64,000 nt of DNA, taken from the NCBI GenBank assembly GCA_937934115.1, contig CALHAH010000007.1:1-64000 (forward strand). The letters run 5' to 3'. Within the stretch, counting starts at the first letter, position 1. Each line of letters opens with the position of its first letter. Under the pieces are notes generated by a model, which was not told the DNA's origin, did not search any database, and worked only from the letters and a program-made list of their open reading frames with translations. This DNA is from an uncultured Thermoanaerobaculum sp. Lineage in GTDB: Bacteria; Acidobacteriota; Thermoanaerobaculia; Thermoanaerobaculales; Thermoanaerobaculaceae. Position numbers and translations under genes: made by a program. Shown in pieces: positions 9,433-17,955 of the stretch.

Positions 9433-10407
9433 ATGGCTAAAGTGGTGGCCACCTCGCCACTTCCTGGCGTTGCCTTGCAACGTTTGGGAGCTCACCACCA
9501 ACTGCAGGTGCGCAGCGGGCCTCCGCTTGCAGGTTGGCAGCTGGCGGATTTTGTGGGCGATGCCGACGCCCTCATTTGCCTTTTGGCGGACCGCGTGACG
9601 GCGGAGCTCTTTGCCCAGGCAAAAAACCTGAAGGTGGTGGCGGTGTACGCGGTGGGGGTAAACAACGTGGACTTAGCCGCGGCATTCCAAGCCGGCGTAT
9701 GGGTCACCAATACCCCGGACGTGCTCACCGACGCCACGGCCGATTTGACCATGGCTTTGCTTTTGGCGGTGACTCGCCGGGTGGTAGAGGGGGACCGGTT
9801 CGTGCGGGACGGGCGCTTTACCGGCTGGGCTCCGGATTTGCTTTTGGGCACCGGCCTTCAGGGGAAGCTCTTGGGCATCGTGGGGTTTGGCCGCATTGGC
9901 CAAGCGGTGGCCCGTCGCGCCCAAGCTTTTGCCATGCGCGTGGCCTATTCCTCTCGTCGCCCCCATCCCGAGGCGGGCATTCCCAATGCGGTTTTCGTGC
10001 CTAGCGTGGACGAGCTTTTGGCCCAGGCCGACTTCATTTCCCTCCACTGCCCGCTTACCGCGGAAACCCGACACCTCTTGCATCGCGAAAGGCTTTTCCG
10101 CATGAAACAGGGGGCCTTTCTCATCAACGCCGCGCGGGGAGAAGTGGTGGACGAGGAAGCCCTCGTGGAAGCGCTCGCCGCCGGTCATTTGGCAGGAGCC
10201 GGTTTGGACGTTTACGAGCAGGAACCCCGTGTCCACCCGGGGCTTTTGCAGCTTCCCAACGTGGTGCTGCTGCCGCACCTGGGCTCAGCCACCCGGGAAA
10301 CCCGGGAGGCCATGGCTGATTTGGTGGTGGACAACGTGCGGGCGGTGCTTGCGGGAAAACCGCCTCTCACGCCGGTGGTGGGGCCGGGGCTTCCACCCGC
10401 ACCTTGA
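9433..10407 (+). CDS. D-isomer-specific 2-hydroxyacid dehydrogenase (glyoxylate reductase-like)
   Basis: 324 residues. The substrate domain contains AVGVNNVDL and the NAD(P)-binding Rossmann motif is GIVGFGRIGQAVARR. The catalytic Arg (INAARGEVVDE), Glu (DVYEQEP) and His (LLPHLGSAT) are all present. It reduces 2-oxoacids such as glyoxylate or hydroxypyruvate; the exact substrate is uncertain. It starts 10 bp after the HEAT/cyclophilin gene behind GGGGGG-rich sequence. Its 3' end overlaps the opposing CorC-like gene by 41 bp. Confidence 0.9.
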   Translation: MAKVVATSPLPGVALQRLGAHHQLQVRSGPPLAGWQLADFVGDADALICLLADRVTAELFAQAKNLKVVAVYAVGVNNVDLAAAFQAGVWVTNTPDVLTDATADLTMALLLAVTRRVVEGDRFVRDGRFTGWAPDLLLGTGLQGKLLGIVGFGRIGQAVARRAQAFAMRVAYSSRRPHPEAGIPNAVFVPSVDELLAQADFISLHCPLTAETRHLLHRERLFRMKQGAFLINAARGEVVDEEALVEALAAGHLAGAGLDVYEQEPRVHPGLLQLPNVVLLPHLGSATRETREAMADLVVDNVRAVLAGKPPLTPVVGPGLPPAP

Positions 10408-11623
10408 GCACCCGGCGGGGGGTGGCTTCCAGCACCGTTAAGCTCACCTCCCGATGGACAAAGCGAGCACCTTTTTGCGGGACTTTCCCCGCAAGGGTGA
10501 GGAGCAACCCTGCCACCGAGTTCACTTTGGCTGATGGCGCCAGCTGATACCCGGTGAGCCTGGATAGGCGCTCCAGTGGCAGCGAGCCGCTCACCACCCA
10601 AACACGCTCGCCTAGCTCCTGCACCAAAGGCCCTTGCATGTCGAACTCGTCGCGAATGTCACCGACGATGGTCTCCAAGACGTCCTCCAAGGTCACGATG
10701 CCAGACACCGCACCGTACTCGTCGATGGAAACTGCCAAGTGCAGGCGCCTTTCCCGCATTTGGGAAAGCACCTCCACCAAGCGGGTGCTTTCCGTTACGC
10801 ACAAAGGGGGCTTGAGGTAGGCGGTCCACGGCTTGCCTTCCACTTGGCAGCGCAATAGATCCCGAGCGTGAAGCACCCCTACCACGTTGTCGTCCCGCTC
10901 GTGGTACACGGGGTAGCGGGAAAAACCGGAGCTCAGCACCACGTTCCGCACCTCAGGAAGTGTCAAGCTGTCCGCCAACATCACTACGTCCGGTCGCGGC
11001 ACCTGGACGTCGCGAACCACCGCCCGTTCCAGGGCAAGAACGGCTTCCACCATGCCCAGCTGCTGTTGCGACAGATAGCCTTCCTGATGGGAAAGGGAAA
11101 GCAAGAACCGCACGTCCTCCAGGGTGGCGGCGGCCGGAGTGCCAGAAAGCGGTGTGCCGCGAAATTTGGCCACCAATTGCGAAATTCCCAAAAGTGGCCC
11201 GGTAAAAGGCGTGAGAACCACGTCGAAAAAAGCCACGGGTACCACGGCCCAGGAGGCAAAGGTTTCCGGGTCCACGCGCGCTAGGGTCTTGGGGGTCACC
11301 TCTCCAAAAACCAAAAGCGCCAGGGTCATGGTGCCCACCGCCAAAGCCAACCCCTGGTTGCCGAAGAGCCGCAGGGCCAGCTCCGTGGCAAGGGCGGAAA
11401 TGCCAACGTTGGTGGCGTTGTTCAAAACCAAAAGCGTTACCAAAACCCGGTGCGGCCGTTCCCGCCATCGTCGCCAGGCCCCCCGAATGATGTGGCTTTT
11501 TGACCGGGAAAAAACCTCCACCCGGGAAATGGGCAGGGCGGTAAGGGCCGTCTCGGAGGCGGAGCAAAAGGCGGAGAAGGCTAAGCCAAAAAGCAAGAGC
11601 ACAAGCGTAGTAGCAACTGTCAT
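10367..11623 (-). CDS. CNNM/HlyC-CorC family membrane protein
   Basis: About 418 residues. An N-terminal DUF21/CNNM transmembrane domain (first helix TTLVLLLFGLAFSAFCSASE, then LALAVGTMTLALLVFGE and others) carries the conserved ASETAL and FGEVTPK motifs. Two CBS domains (about 190-315) and a C-terminal CorC/HlyC domain (about 330-410) follow. Family members act in Mg2+/Co2+ export or efflux control. The start is uncertain: ATG 11623 begins just before the first helix, and an in-frame TTG at 11671 would add 16 residues. Neither has a good Shine-Dalgarno; a TACCAT lies 8 nt before the ATG. Confidence 0.87.
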   Translation of the reverse strand: MTVATTLVLLLFGLAFSAFCSASETALTALPISRVEVFSRSKSHIIRGAWRRWRERPHRVLVTLLVLNNATNVGISALATELALRLFGNQGLALAVGTMTLALLVFGEVTPKTLARVDPETFASWAVVPVAFFDVVLTPFTGPLLGISQLVAKFRGTPLSGTPAAATLEDVRFLLSLSHQEGYLSQQQLGMVEAVLALERAVVRDVQVPRPDVVMLADSLTLPEVRNVVLSSGFSRYPVYHERDDNVVGVLHARDLLRCQVEGKPWTAYLKPPLCVTESTRLVEVLSQMRERRLHLAVSIDEYGAVSGIVTLEDVLETIVGDIRDEFDMQGPLVQELGERVWVVSGSLPLERLSRLTGYQLAPSAKVNSVAGLLLTLAGKVPQKGARFVHREVSLTVLEATPRRVLKVRVEAPAPPPA

Positions 11624-11796
11624 CCACGCCAATGGTAACAAAGCGGCAATGGTGGAAGTCTTACCTATCAACCGTCACCACATCTTTGCCTTGCCGCTTT
11701 CCCGCATCCATGGCCATGCCCGCCCGGTCCGTGGCCGCGGACGGCCGCAGGTTTTATGCGCCGGGGACTTCGCACAAACTGGCGAAAAATCGGCGC

Positions 11797-11834
11797 AAAA
11801 AAAACGGGACCTTACGGAAGGTCCCGTTCTTTGA
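11797..11834 (-). terminator. Intrinsic terminator of the glutamate dehydrogenase gene
   Basis: Perfect 11-bp inverted repeat (11803-11813 with 11818-11828, four-base loop). On the minus strand it is followed by a run of eight T (11797-11804 as A on the plus strand). It lies about 18 bp beyond the gdh stop. Confidence 0.9.
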
Positions 11835-11846
11835 CCTTGTGGGTGG

Positions 11847-13130
11847 CTACACCCAACCGCGCAGCTTCATGGCTTCCACCACGCGCCCAATGGCTACCAT
11901 GTACGCGGCGTTGCGCATGTAAACCCTTTTGGCAAGCGAGGTTTCCAGCACCGCGTGAAAAGCGGCGGTCAGCTTGTCGTCCAAGCGCTTGAGCACCTCG
12001 TCCCGGGTCCAGTAAAAGTTCATGTCGTTTTGCACTTGCTCAAAGTAGGAGCAGGTGACCCCGCCGGCGTTGCAGAGGAAATCCGGAATCACGAAGGTGC
12101 CGCGTTGCCTCAGTACTTGGTCAGCTTCCGGCGTGGTGGGACCGTTGGCGCCTTCGGCTATGATCCGCACCTTAGGAGAGATAGCGTGCACGGTTTCACC
12201 GGTGATGACGCCCTCAATGGCAGCGGGGATGAGAACGTCCACTTCCTTGGAAATCCAAGCGTTGCCATCCTCGATGCGGTACCCCGCCGCTTGGGCTTTG
12301 GCCTTGTCAATGGTGCCGTACTGGTCGGTAATGGACTGCAAAAACTTGGGGTCAATACCGTCATCCTTGGTGTAGGTGTAAGCCGTTTTATCGTGACGAT
12401 CCCAGCAAGAAACGCACACCACCGCGCCACCCAAGATCTCCATAAAGCCGATGGCTGCGTACTGGGCCACGTTGCCAAAGCCTTGAATGGCAGCCTTGGT
12501 GCCCTTGGGCTCGATTCCCAAGTGCTTCATGGCCTCCCGTACCGTGAAGATGACCCCAAGCCCGGTGGCTTCGGTGCGCCCCAAAGAACCGCCGGTGCCC
12601 AGGGGTTTGCCGGTAATGACACCCGGCACGTACTCACCCTTGAGCTTGGAGTACTCATCCATCATCCACGCCATCATTTGCGGGTTGGTACCCACATCGG
12701 GTGCCGGCACGTCCATGCGGGGGCCGATGTTTTTCCACATTTGCTGGACCCAGCCCCGGCACAGCCGCTCCTTTTCCCCATCGGAAAGACTGGCAGGATC
12801 CACCACCACGCCGCCTTTGCCGCCGCCCAAGGGGATATCGGCCACCGCGCACTTCCAGGTCATCCAAGTGGCAAGCGCCCGCACGGTATCCAGGGTTTCG
12901 TTGGCCGCCCAGCGGATACCCCCTTTGGCCGGTCCGCGGGCGTCGTTGTGCTGCACGCGAAAACCGTCGAAGACCTTCACGGACCCATCGTCCATCCGCA
13001 CCGGAATGCGAAAGTGAAACTCACGCAGAGGGAAACGCAAAAGCGCGCGCACACCCTCGTCCAAGCCAAGTTGGTCGGCAACCTCATCAAACTGGCGCTG
13101 GGCCATGAGGAAGGGATTTATTTCGCCCAT
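11847..13130 (-). CDS. gdhA: Glutamate dehydrogenase
   Basis: 427 residues, the size of hexameric Glu/Leu/Phe/Val dehydrogenases. The catalytic-lysine region is DIPLGGGKGGV, the substrate motif PAPDVGTNPQMMAW is present, and the dinucleotide fold motif is IQGFGNVAQYAA. It interconverts glutamate and 2-oxoglutarate plus ammonia; NAD versus NADP preference is not resolved. ATG at 13130 was chosen because GAAAGGAGC lies just upstream; the open frame extends 20 codons further without a plausible signal. It is monocistronic, with its own promoter and terminator. Confidence 0.95.
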   Translation of the reverse strand: MGEINPFLMAQRQFDEVADQLGLDEGVRALLRFPLREFHFRIPVRMDDGSVKVFDGFRVQHNDARGPAKGGIRWAANETLDTVRALATWMTWKCAVADIPLGGGKGGVVVDPASLSDGEKERLCRGWVQQMWKNIGPRMDVPAPDVGTNPQMMAWMMDEYSKLKGEYVPGVITGKPLGTGGSLGRTEATGLGVIFTVREAMKHLGIEPKGTKAAIQGFGNVAQYAAIGFMEILGGAVVCVSCWDRHDKTAYTYTKDDGIDPKFLQSITDQYGTIDKAKAQAAGYRIEDGNAWISKEVDVLIPAAIEGVITGETVHAISPKVRIIAEGANGPTTPEADQVLRQRGTFVIPDFLCNAGGVTCSYFEQVQNDMNFYWTRDEVLKRLDDKLTAAFHAVLETSLAKRVYMRNAAYMVAIGRVVEAMKLRGWV

Positions 13131-13188
13131 GGGGAAGCTCCTTTCTGGGGTGATGTGTCCCGAGGTGCAACCCTCGGCCCCCAAGGCC

Positions 13189-13216
13189 ATTGTAACGGTT
13201 TTCGTTCACTTTGCAA
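13189..13216 (-). promoter_or_regulatory. Promoter of the glutamate dehydrogenase gene
   Basis: Read on the minus strand: TTGCAA (13211-13216), a 16-bp spacer, TACAAT (13189-13194). The predicted start is near 13182, giving a leader of about 50 nt before the ATG at 13130. Confidence 0.7.
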
Positions 13217-13242
13217 CTTTCTTTCACAAGCCCATCGGGGGT

Positions 13243-13248
13243 TACACT
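13243..13248 (+). promoter_or_regulatory. -10 box directly before the ECF sigma gene
   Basis: TACACT at 13243-13248 is followed by six bases and the GTG at 13255. No Shine-Dalgarno is present, so a leaderless transcript is likely. It is divergent from the gdh promoter, whose -35 lies about 27 bp away. Confidence 0.5.
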
Positions 13249-13254
13249 TTGCCC

Positions 13255-13839
13255 GTGCCGCTGGACGATGCGGTGCTGGTGGCTCAGGCCCAGGCTGGGG
13301 ACGAGCAAGCTTTTGGTGAGCTTGCCGCTCGCTACGAGGGAAAGCTTCGCCTTTACGTGTGGCACATAGTGGGCGAGGAGGAAACCGCCCGCGACCTGGT
13401 GCAAGAAGCTTTTCTCAAAGCCTGGGCCAACCTCCACCGCTACGATCGCTCCTTTAGATTTTCCACGTGGCTTTTCCGCATTGCCCACAACCTTGCTGTG
13501 GATACATTGCGGCGCCGGCGGCACACCGATGTGCCCCTTACCACCGTGGACGACGAGGGGGAGCTACGGGAGCTGCCACTGCGGGACGCCTTGCGTTCGC
13601 CCCTGGAGCAACTGGCCAATAAGCAGTTGGCGCAGGCACTGGAAAAAGAAATTGCCAAGCTTCCGGACTCACTGCGAGAGCTGGTGGTGCTCCGGCACTT
13701 CGTGGGCCTGGCGTACCAAGACATTGCTGCGCTTAAAGGGTTACCCCTGGGAACGGTGAAGAACAAACTTTTTCGGGCCCACAGCGTACTTAGAGAAGCC
13801 CTGGCTCCGTTTCTGGGCCAGGTAGGAGGGTTGGAGTGA
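13255..13839 (+). CDS. ECF-family RNA polymerase sigma factor
   Basis: 194 residues. Region 2 includes GDEQAFGELAARY, DLVQEAFLKAW and the -10-recognition stretch FSTWLFRIAHNLAVD. Region 4 ends with LRELVVLRHFVGLAYQDIAA and GTVKNKLFRAHSVLR. It directs RNA polymerase to a stress or envelope regulon. The GTG at 13255 gives a normal ECF N-terminus (DDAVLVAQAQAGDE). The stop overlaps the anti-sigma start (GTGA), the common arrangement for a sigma/anti-sigma pair. Confidence 0.93.
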   Translation: MPLDDAVLVAQAQAGDEQAFGELAARYEGKLRLYVWHIVGEEETARDLVQEAFLKAWANLHRYDRSFRFSTWLFRIAHNLAVDTLRRRRHTDVPLTTVDDEGELRELPLRDALRSPLEQLANKQLAQALEKEIAKLPDSLRELVVLRHFVGLAYQDIAALKGLPLGTVKNKLFRAHSVLREALAPFLGQVGGLE

Positions 13840-14309
13840 GCTGCGAAGAAGTGCAAGCCCTGCTGGAGGAGGGGAGCCGTCAGGAGGAGGTCATGGCCCA
13901 TGTGGCCACCTGTGGGGTATGTGCCGCCCATGCGGCGCTTTTGACGCAGCTTCAGGGTTTGGAACCGGCAGGCGCGGATCAAAGGGCGCCTTGGGTCTCC
14001 CGTCTTCCCCACCCCCCTTGGCTTTGGCAAAAGCCGGCGACCTACCTCCCGCTCTTCCTAGGGCTAGGGTTGCTGGTTTTAGGGCTTGGGCTTTCAGGGC
14101 TCGGCAAGGGTTTGCCCGCGCAGGAGGAGCTGGGGTTGCTGGCCCGGGCCTTTTGGGAAGTCACGGGCTTGGCGGTGGGTGAAGCGCTTCTCGTTATCTG
14201 CCGCCAAGCGGCCAGCGCCTGGGGCGGTGGGGTGACAGCAGCCGCTGTGGGTCTAGGCATTGGCGGGGTTTTGCTCTTGCGCTGGGTAGCGCTCAAGGTG
14301 CGGGCGTGA
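13836..14309 (+). CDS. Putative zinc-finger anti-sigma factor
   Basis: 157 residues. The N-terminal ~35 residues contain a His-Val-Ala-Thr-Cys-x-x-Cys element, matching the HxxxCxxC zinc-binding anti-sigma motif, preceded by a CEEVQALLEEG helix. Two hydrophobic segments (about 68-92 and 130-150) suggest membrane insertion. It is translationally coupled to the ECF sigma gene and probably holds that factor at the membrane. The sensed signal is unknown. Confidence 0.75.
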   Translation: MSCEEVQALLEEGSRQEEVMAHVATCGVCAAHAALLTQLQGLEPAGADQRAPWVSRLPHPPWLWQKPATYLPLFLGLGLLVLGLGLSGLGKGLPAQEELGLLARAFWEVTGLAVGEALLVICRQAASAWGGGVTAAAVGLGIGGVLLLRWVALKVRA

Positions 14310-15091
14310 TTGCTGCCCTCTTTCTTGCCGCTGCCGTTCACGCCGTGGCGCCCACGGGAGCGGTGGTGGTGCGGGGGGAGGTGCCGCAGGTTTTGGTAGT
14401 GGCAGGTGACGTGCTGGTGGAAGGGCACGTGACGGGAAACGTGGCGGTAGTGCTGGGAGATGTGGTTCTTGGGCCCGGAGGCAGGGTAGATGGCGACCTC
14501 GTGGTGTTAGGAGGCTCGGTGCAAGGCTCGGGCACGGTTTGCGGCAAAACTTGGGTGGTGGGAGGTCGGGCGCCAGCGGGGGTCACCTCGTGGGCCTGGG
14601 CCTTAGCCCGTTTAGGACTTTGGCTTGTGGCCAGCTTTCTTTGCGTGGCTTTGTGGCCTCGTGCGGTTCGCACCTGTGCCGGGGCACTGGAAAAAAACAC
14701 GCTCTTGAGCGCGGTCGCGGCCTTGGGTTTCTTGCTTTTATGGCTTGCGGTGGCGGTTGCCGTGGGCGTGACGGTGAGGGGCGGGCTGGCGCTCTTCCTG
14801 TGGGGTGGGCTGGCCGTTACCTTCCTGGGGTTGAAAGCGGTGGGGCTGGTGGGGCTGGCTTGGGTCATAGGTGGCCGGTTGCGCGTTTGGCTGCCCTTGA
14901 GTCTGCGCGGGGAAATCCCGCGAACGGGTGTGGCCATGGCTGGTCTCGTTTTGTTTTCCTGGCTGCCCGTGGTGGGCATGCCCTTTTGGGTTGTGGTAAA
15001 CCTTTTGGGCTTGGGTGGGGTTTGGCTCGGGCTGGTGCTGGGCTGGCCCCTTTGGCAGGTAGCTGGGGGTAAGGCGTCCCTCCGCTCCTGA
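14306..15091 (+). CDS. Bactofilin-like polytopic membrane protein
   Basis: 261 residues. After a short hydrophobic start, residues about 18-80 form a Val/Gly-rich beta repeat (VVVRGEV, VLVVAGDVLVEGHV, NVAVVLGDVVLG, VDGDLVVLGGSV) like the polymer-forming bactofilin beta-helix. At least four transmembrane helices follow. It overlaps the anti-sigma stop by 4 nt and is third in the sigma operon. It may be the effector or the stress sensor; the function is inferred only from context. Confidence 0.65.
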   Translation: MIAALFLAAAVHAVAPTGAVVVRGEVPQVLVVAGDVLVEGHVTGNVAVVLGDVVLGPGGRVDGDLVVLGGSVQGSGTVCGKTWVVGGRAPAGVTSWAWALARLGLWLVASFLCVALWPRAVRTCAGALEKNTLLSAVAALGFLLLWLAVAVAVGVTVRGGLALFLWGGLAVTFLGLKAVGLVGLAWVIGGRLRVWLPLSLRGEIPRTGVAMAGLVLFSWLPVVGMPFWVVVNLLGLGGVWLGLVLGWPLWQVAGGKASLRS

Positions 15092-15132
15092 GCGACTTTT
15101 CCGTCCCCGTTGTTACTCTTAGGTGCTGTGGT

Positions 15133-15161
15133 TTGACGGCTTTCTTAGCGCTTGCTATGCT
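15133..15161 (+). promoter_or_regulatory. Sigma-70-type promoter of the DUF177-rpmF-plsX-fab operon
   Basis: TTGACG (15133-15138), exact 17-bp spacer, TATGCT (15156-15161). The predicted start near 15168 gives a 15-20 nt leader with GGGGAGGGG before the first gene. Confidence 0.75.
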
Positions 15162-15184
15162 TTACCTTCCCCGGGGAGGGGAGT

Positions 15185-15703
15185 GTGTTGCGGATTGCCC
15201 TGGAGCTCGCGGACACGGAGCCAGTAGACTTTTGCCAGGACCTTTCCTTGCCGGAAGGTGTGGGGGGCGAGGACGCGGTGGCTTGGGAGCCCGTGCACCT
15301 TACCGGCAGGCTCAGGAGAAGCGGATCGGGTTACACGGTGAGTGGCACGGTAGCGGCGCAGGGGCGATTGCGTTGCGTTCGCTGCCTGGCGGAGTTTGTT
15401 TTTTCCTTCGAGGAGCGTTTTTTCGTGCAGATGCTGCCGCTTTCTCTCGCACCCCAAGAGGAAGAGGTGCAGCTCACAAAAAAGGACCTGGATGTGCGTT
15501 TTTACACTGAGCCAGTTCTGGATTTGCGAGAGCTGGCCGCGGAGCAGGTGGAGCTGGCCTTGCCGGTAAAGCCACTTTGCCGTGAAGATTGCCTGGGCTT
15601 ATGCCCCCGCTGCGGCGCCGACTTGAATAAGGGCGCCTGTGGGTGTCGCCCGGAGGTGGACGAGCGGTGGCATAAGCTATTGGATTTTCACCCGGTTTCT
15701 TAA
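15185..15703 (+). CDS. DUF177 (YceD) family protein
   Basis: About 172 residues. The family's central CVRCL pair (RLRCVRCLAEF) and the C-terminal Cys cluster (CREDCLGLCPRCGADLN) are both present, which fits a zinc-binding protein. YceD-type proteins sit upstream of rpmF in many bacteria and are linked to rRNA or ribosome maturation. The start is either GTG 15185 or TTG 15188; GGAGG at 15176-15180 fits both. rpmF follows after 30 bp. Confidence 0.87.
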   Translation: MLRIALELADTEPVDFCQDLSLPEGVGGEDAVAWEPVHLTGRLRRSGSGYTVSGTVAAQGRLRCVRCLAEFVFSFEERFFVQMLPLSLAPQEEEVQLTKKDLDVRFYTEPVLDLRELAAEQVELALPVKPLCREDCLGLCPRCGADLNKGACGCRPEVDERWHKLLDFHPVS

Positions 15704-15733
15704 AAAGCCGGGGCGTCAAAGGAGGAAAGTCTC

Positions 15734-15916
15734 ATGCCTAACCCCAAACACCGTCACTCCAAGGCACGCCGGGATCGCCGGCGGGCCCATGATCACCTGG
15801 CGCAGCCGCCGCAATCGCTGTGCCCGCATTGCTTCCAACCCAAGCTGCCCCATCGGGTTTGTCCTCACTGCGGGATGTACGGGGGCCGGCAAGTGCTGCA
15901 GGTTGAGGAGATTTAA
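15734..15916 (+). CDS. rpmF: Ribosomal protein L32
   Basis: 60 residues. The N-terminus MPNPKHRHSKARRDRRRAHD is typical of bL32. Four cysteines in two CxxC pairs (CPHC, 12 residues, CPHC) mark it as the zinc-binding form. It is a structural protein of the large ribosomal subunit. AAAGGAGGAAAG precedes the ATG. The DUF177-rpmF-plsX-fab order is widely conserved. Confidence 0.97.
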   Translation: MPNPKHRHSKARRDRRRAHDHLAQPPQSLCPHCFQPKLPHRVCPHCGMYGGRQVLQVEEI

Positions 15917-15928
15917 GGTCAGCCTTCG

Positions 15929-16945
15929 GTGAAAAGGCTCCCCGTCGCCTTGGATGCCATGGGGGGTGATCACGCCCCGCAAGCCACCGTGCAAGGTGCG
16001 GTGGAGGCAGCTCGGCAGTACGGAATGGAAATTTTTCTGGTGGGGAAGGAAAGCCTTCTTCGCCGGGAACTGGCGCGTTTTGCCCCAACCCGCGGCGTGC
16101 ACCTGGTGGACGCCCCGGAAGTGGTGACCATGGATGATCCGCCCATTGCGCCGGTACGCCAAAAGAAGGATTCTTCCATGGCTGTAGCCCTACGTATGGT
16201 GCGCGATGGCCTGGCGGGGGCTTTTGTTTCCGCTGGCAACACCGGGGCTTGTATGGTGGCAGCCAAGCTTATCCTTGGGACCCTCGCGGGTGTGGATAGG
16301 CCCGCGCTGGCAGCCCCTGTCCCCAACATTTCCGGGCAAACCTTGCTTATTGACGCGGGTGCCAACGTGGATTGCAAGCCCAGGCACTTGGTGGAGTTTG
16401 CCATCATGGGGCACTTCTACTCGCACTTGGTTTTTGGTATTCCATCACCGCGGGTAGGGCTTTTGTCCAACGGCGAGGAGGAAGGGAAAGGGGACAAGGT
16501 TACGGTAGAAGCCTACGAGCTTTTGACCGATGCCCAGTTGGGGTTTGTGGGCAACGTAGAAGGGCGGGACATCTTTGCCGGCACCGTAGACGTGGTGACC
16601 TGCGATGGCTTTGTGGGGAACGTGGTGCTCAAAACCGCCGAGGGGCTTGGCGAGATGGTGGTACGGCTCTTGCGGCAAGAGGCCAAGCGCATGCCGCTGT
16701 CGGCCTTGGGGTTCCTCTTAGCAAAGGGCGCCCTTTCCAGCTTCAAAAGGCGCGTGGACTACGCCGAATACGGTGGCGCTCCACTTTTGGGGGTACGGGG
16801 TGCGGTGCTCATTGGGCACGGGCGTTCAAATCCAAAAGCCATCCGCAACGCTTTGCGCTTTGCCCAACGGTTTGCAAGCTCAGGGGTGGTTTCGGCCATC
16901 GAGGAGAGGGTACGCCTTTTGAACCACGAAACAAAGGGGGGATGA
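15929..16945 (+). CDS. plsX: Phosphate acyltransferase PlsX
   Basis: 338 residues. It starts with the family signature VALDAMGGDHAPQ and contains SAGNTGA, ANVDCKP, GLLSNGEEEGKG and the ending GAPLLGVRGAVLIGHGRSN. PlsX converts acyl-ACP to acyl phosphate for phospholipid synthesis. A GTG start follows rpmF by 12 bp and the stop is 3 bp before fabH. Confidence 0.97.
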   Translation: MKRLPVALDAMGGDHAPQATVQGAVEAARQYGMEIFLVGKESLLRRELARFAPTRGVHLVDAPEVVTMDDPPIAPVRQKKDSSMAVALRMVRDGLAGAFVSAGNTGACMVAAKLILGTLAGVDRPALAAPVPNISGQTLLIDAGANVDCKPRHLVEFAIMGHFYSHLVFGIPSPRVGLLSNGEEEGKGDKVTVEAYELLTDAQLGFVGNVEGRDIFAGTVDVVTCDGFVGNVVLKTAEGLGEMVVRLLRQEAKRMPLSALGFLLAKGALSSFKRRVDYAEYGGAPLLGVRGAVLIGHGRSNPKAIRNALRFAQRFASSGVVSAIEERVRLLNHETKGG

Positions 16946-16948
16946 CCG

Positions 16949-17947
16949 GTGCACGATAACCACAGCCGCACAGCACGTATTGCCGGACTGGGAACGGCAC
17001 TCCCAGCCAAGGTTCTTACCAATGCGGACTTTGAGCGCATGGTGGAAACCTCAGACGAGTGGATCGTGACCCGTACAGGCATCCGCGAACGGCGCGTGGT
17101 AGGGGAGGGGGAGAGCTTGGCGATGCTGGCGGTGGAGGCGGGAAAGAAAGCCATGGCCGATGCCGGTGTGGACCCTCAGGAGGTGGAGCTGTTGATCGTA
17201 GCCACTGCCACCCCGGAGCAGCCCATCCCTGCCACCTCGGCCATGATCCAACCGCAGTTGGGGGTCATGCGCGCCGCCTGCTTTGACCTTTCCGCCGCCT
17301 GTTCGGGGTTTTTGTACGCCTTGCAAGTGGCGCGGCAGTTTTTCTCCACGGGGGAGGTGAGCACTGCCCTGGTCATTGGTGCTGAAACCCTTTCCCGTTA
17401 CACCGACTATACTGACCGCGCCACCTGTGTGCTCTTCGGCGACGGAGCCGGTGCCGTCCTTCTCAAAGCTTGCGATGCTGGCCAGGGGATTTTGCGCATG
17501 GCATGGCACACCGACGGGAGCATGGCGGATTTCATTTGCATGCCCGGCGGAGGCAGCAAGTTTCCACCCCACGTCAAGGAGTACATTGATGCCCGTTTGC
17601 CCTTCATCAAGATGCGGGGGAACGAAACCTTTAAGGTAGCCGTACGGGCCTTGGCCGATGTGTGCGAGGAGGTACTTCAGGCTGCCGGCATGACGGTGAA
17701 CGACATTGATCTTTTGGTCCCGCACCAGGCCAACATCCGCATTATTGACGCGGTGGCTTCACGCCTGGGGGTTCCTTCGGAAAAGGTCTTCATCAACGTG
17801 GACAAGGTGGGCAACACGTCCGCGGCCTCGATACCGTTGGCATTAGGTGATGCCCGGGCGCAGGGGCGTCTTAAACCCGGAGACCTAGTACTCATGGCCG
17901 CCTTTGGTGGTGGCCTTACCTGGGCCGCCAGCCTCGTACGTTGGTGA
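16949..17947 (+). CDS. fabH: 3-oxoacyl-ACP synthase III
   Basis: 332 residues, GTG start. The catalytic triad is visible: Cys118 in DLSAACSGFLYAL, His in LVPHQANIRI and Asn in NVDKVGNTSAAS. The substrate loop TGIRERR is typical. FabH condenses acetyl-CoA with malonyl-ACP to start fatty acid elongation. It lies between plsX and fabD in a single transcription unit. Confidence 0.97.
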   Translation: MHDNHSRTARIAGLGTALPAKVLTNADFERMVETSDEWIVTRTGIRERRVVGEGESLAMLAVEAGKKAMADAGVDPQEVELLIVATATPEQPIPATSAMIQPQLGVMRAACFDLSAACSGFLYALQVARQFFSTGEVSTALVIGAETLSRYTDYTDRATCVLFGDGAGAVLLKACDAGQGILRMAWHTDGSMADFICMPGGGSKFPPHVKEYIDARLPFIKMRGNETFKVAVRALADVCEEVLQAAGMTVNDIDLLVPHQANIRIIDAVASRLGVPSEKVFINVDKVGNTSAASIPLALGDARAQGRLKPGDLVLMAAFGGGLTWAASLVRW

Positions 17948-17955
17948 GGGGCGTC

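Noticed and set aside
11955-13319. 454-codon plus-strand ORF opposite glutamate dehydrogenase
   Set aside because: Shadow frame of a well-recognised gene; its translation has no family pattern and runs through the gdh promoter.
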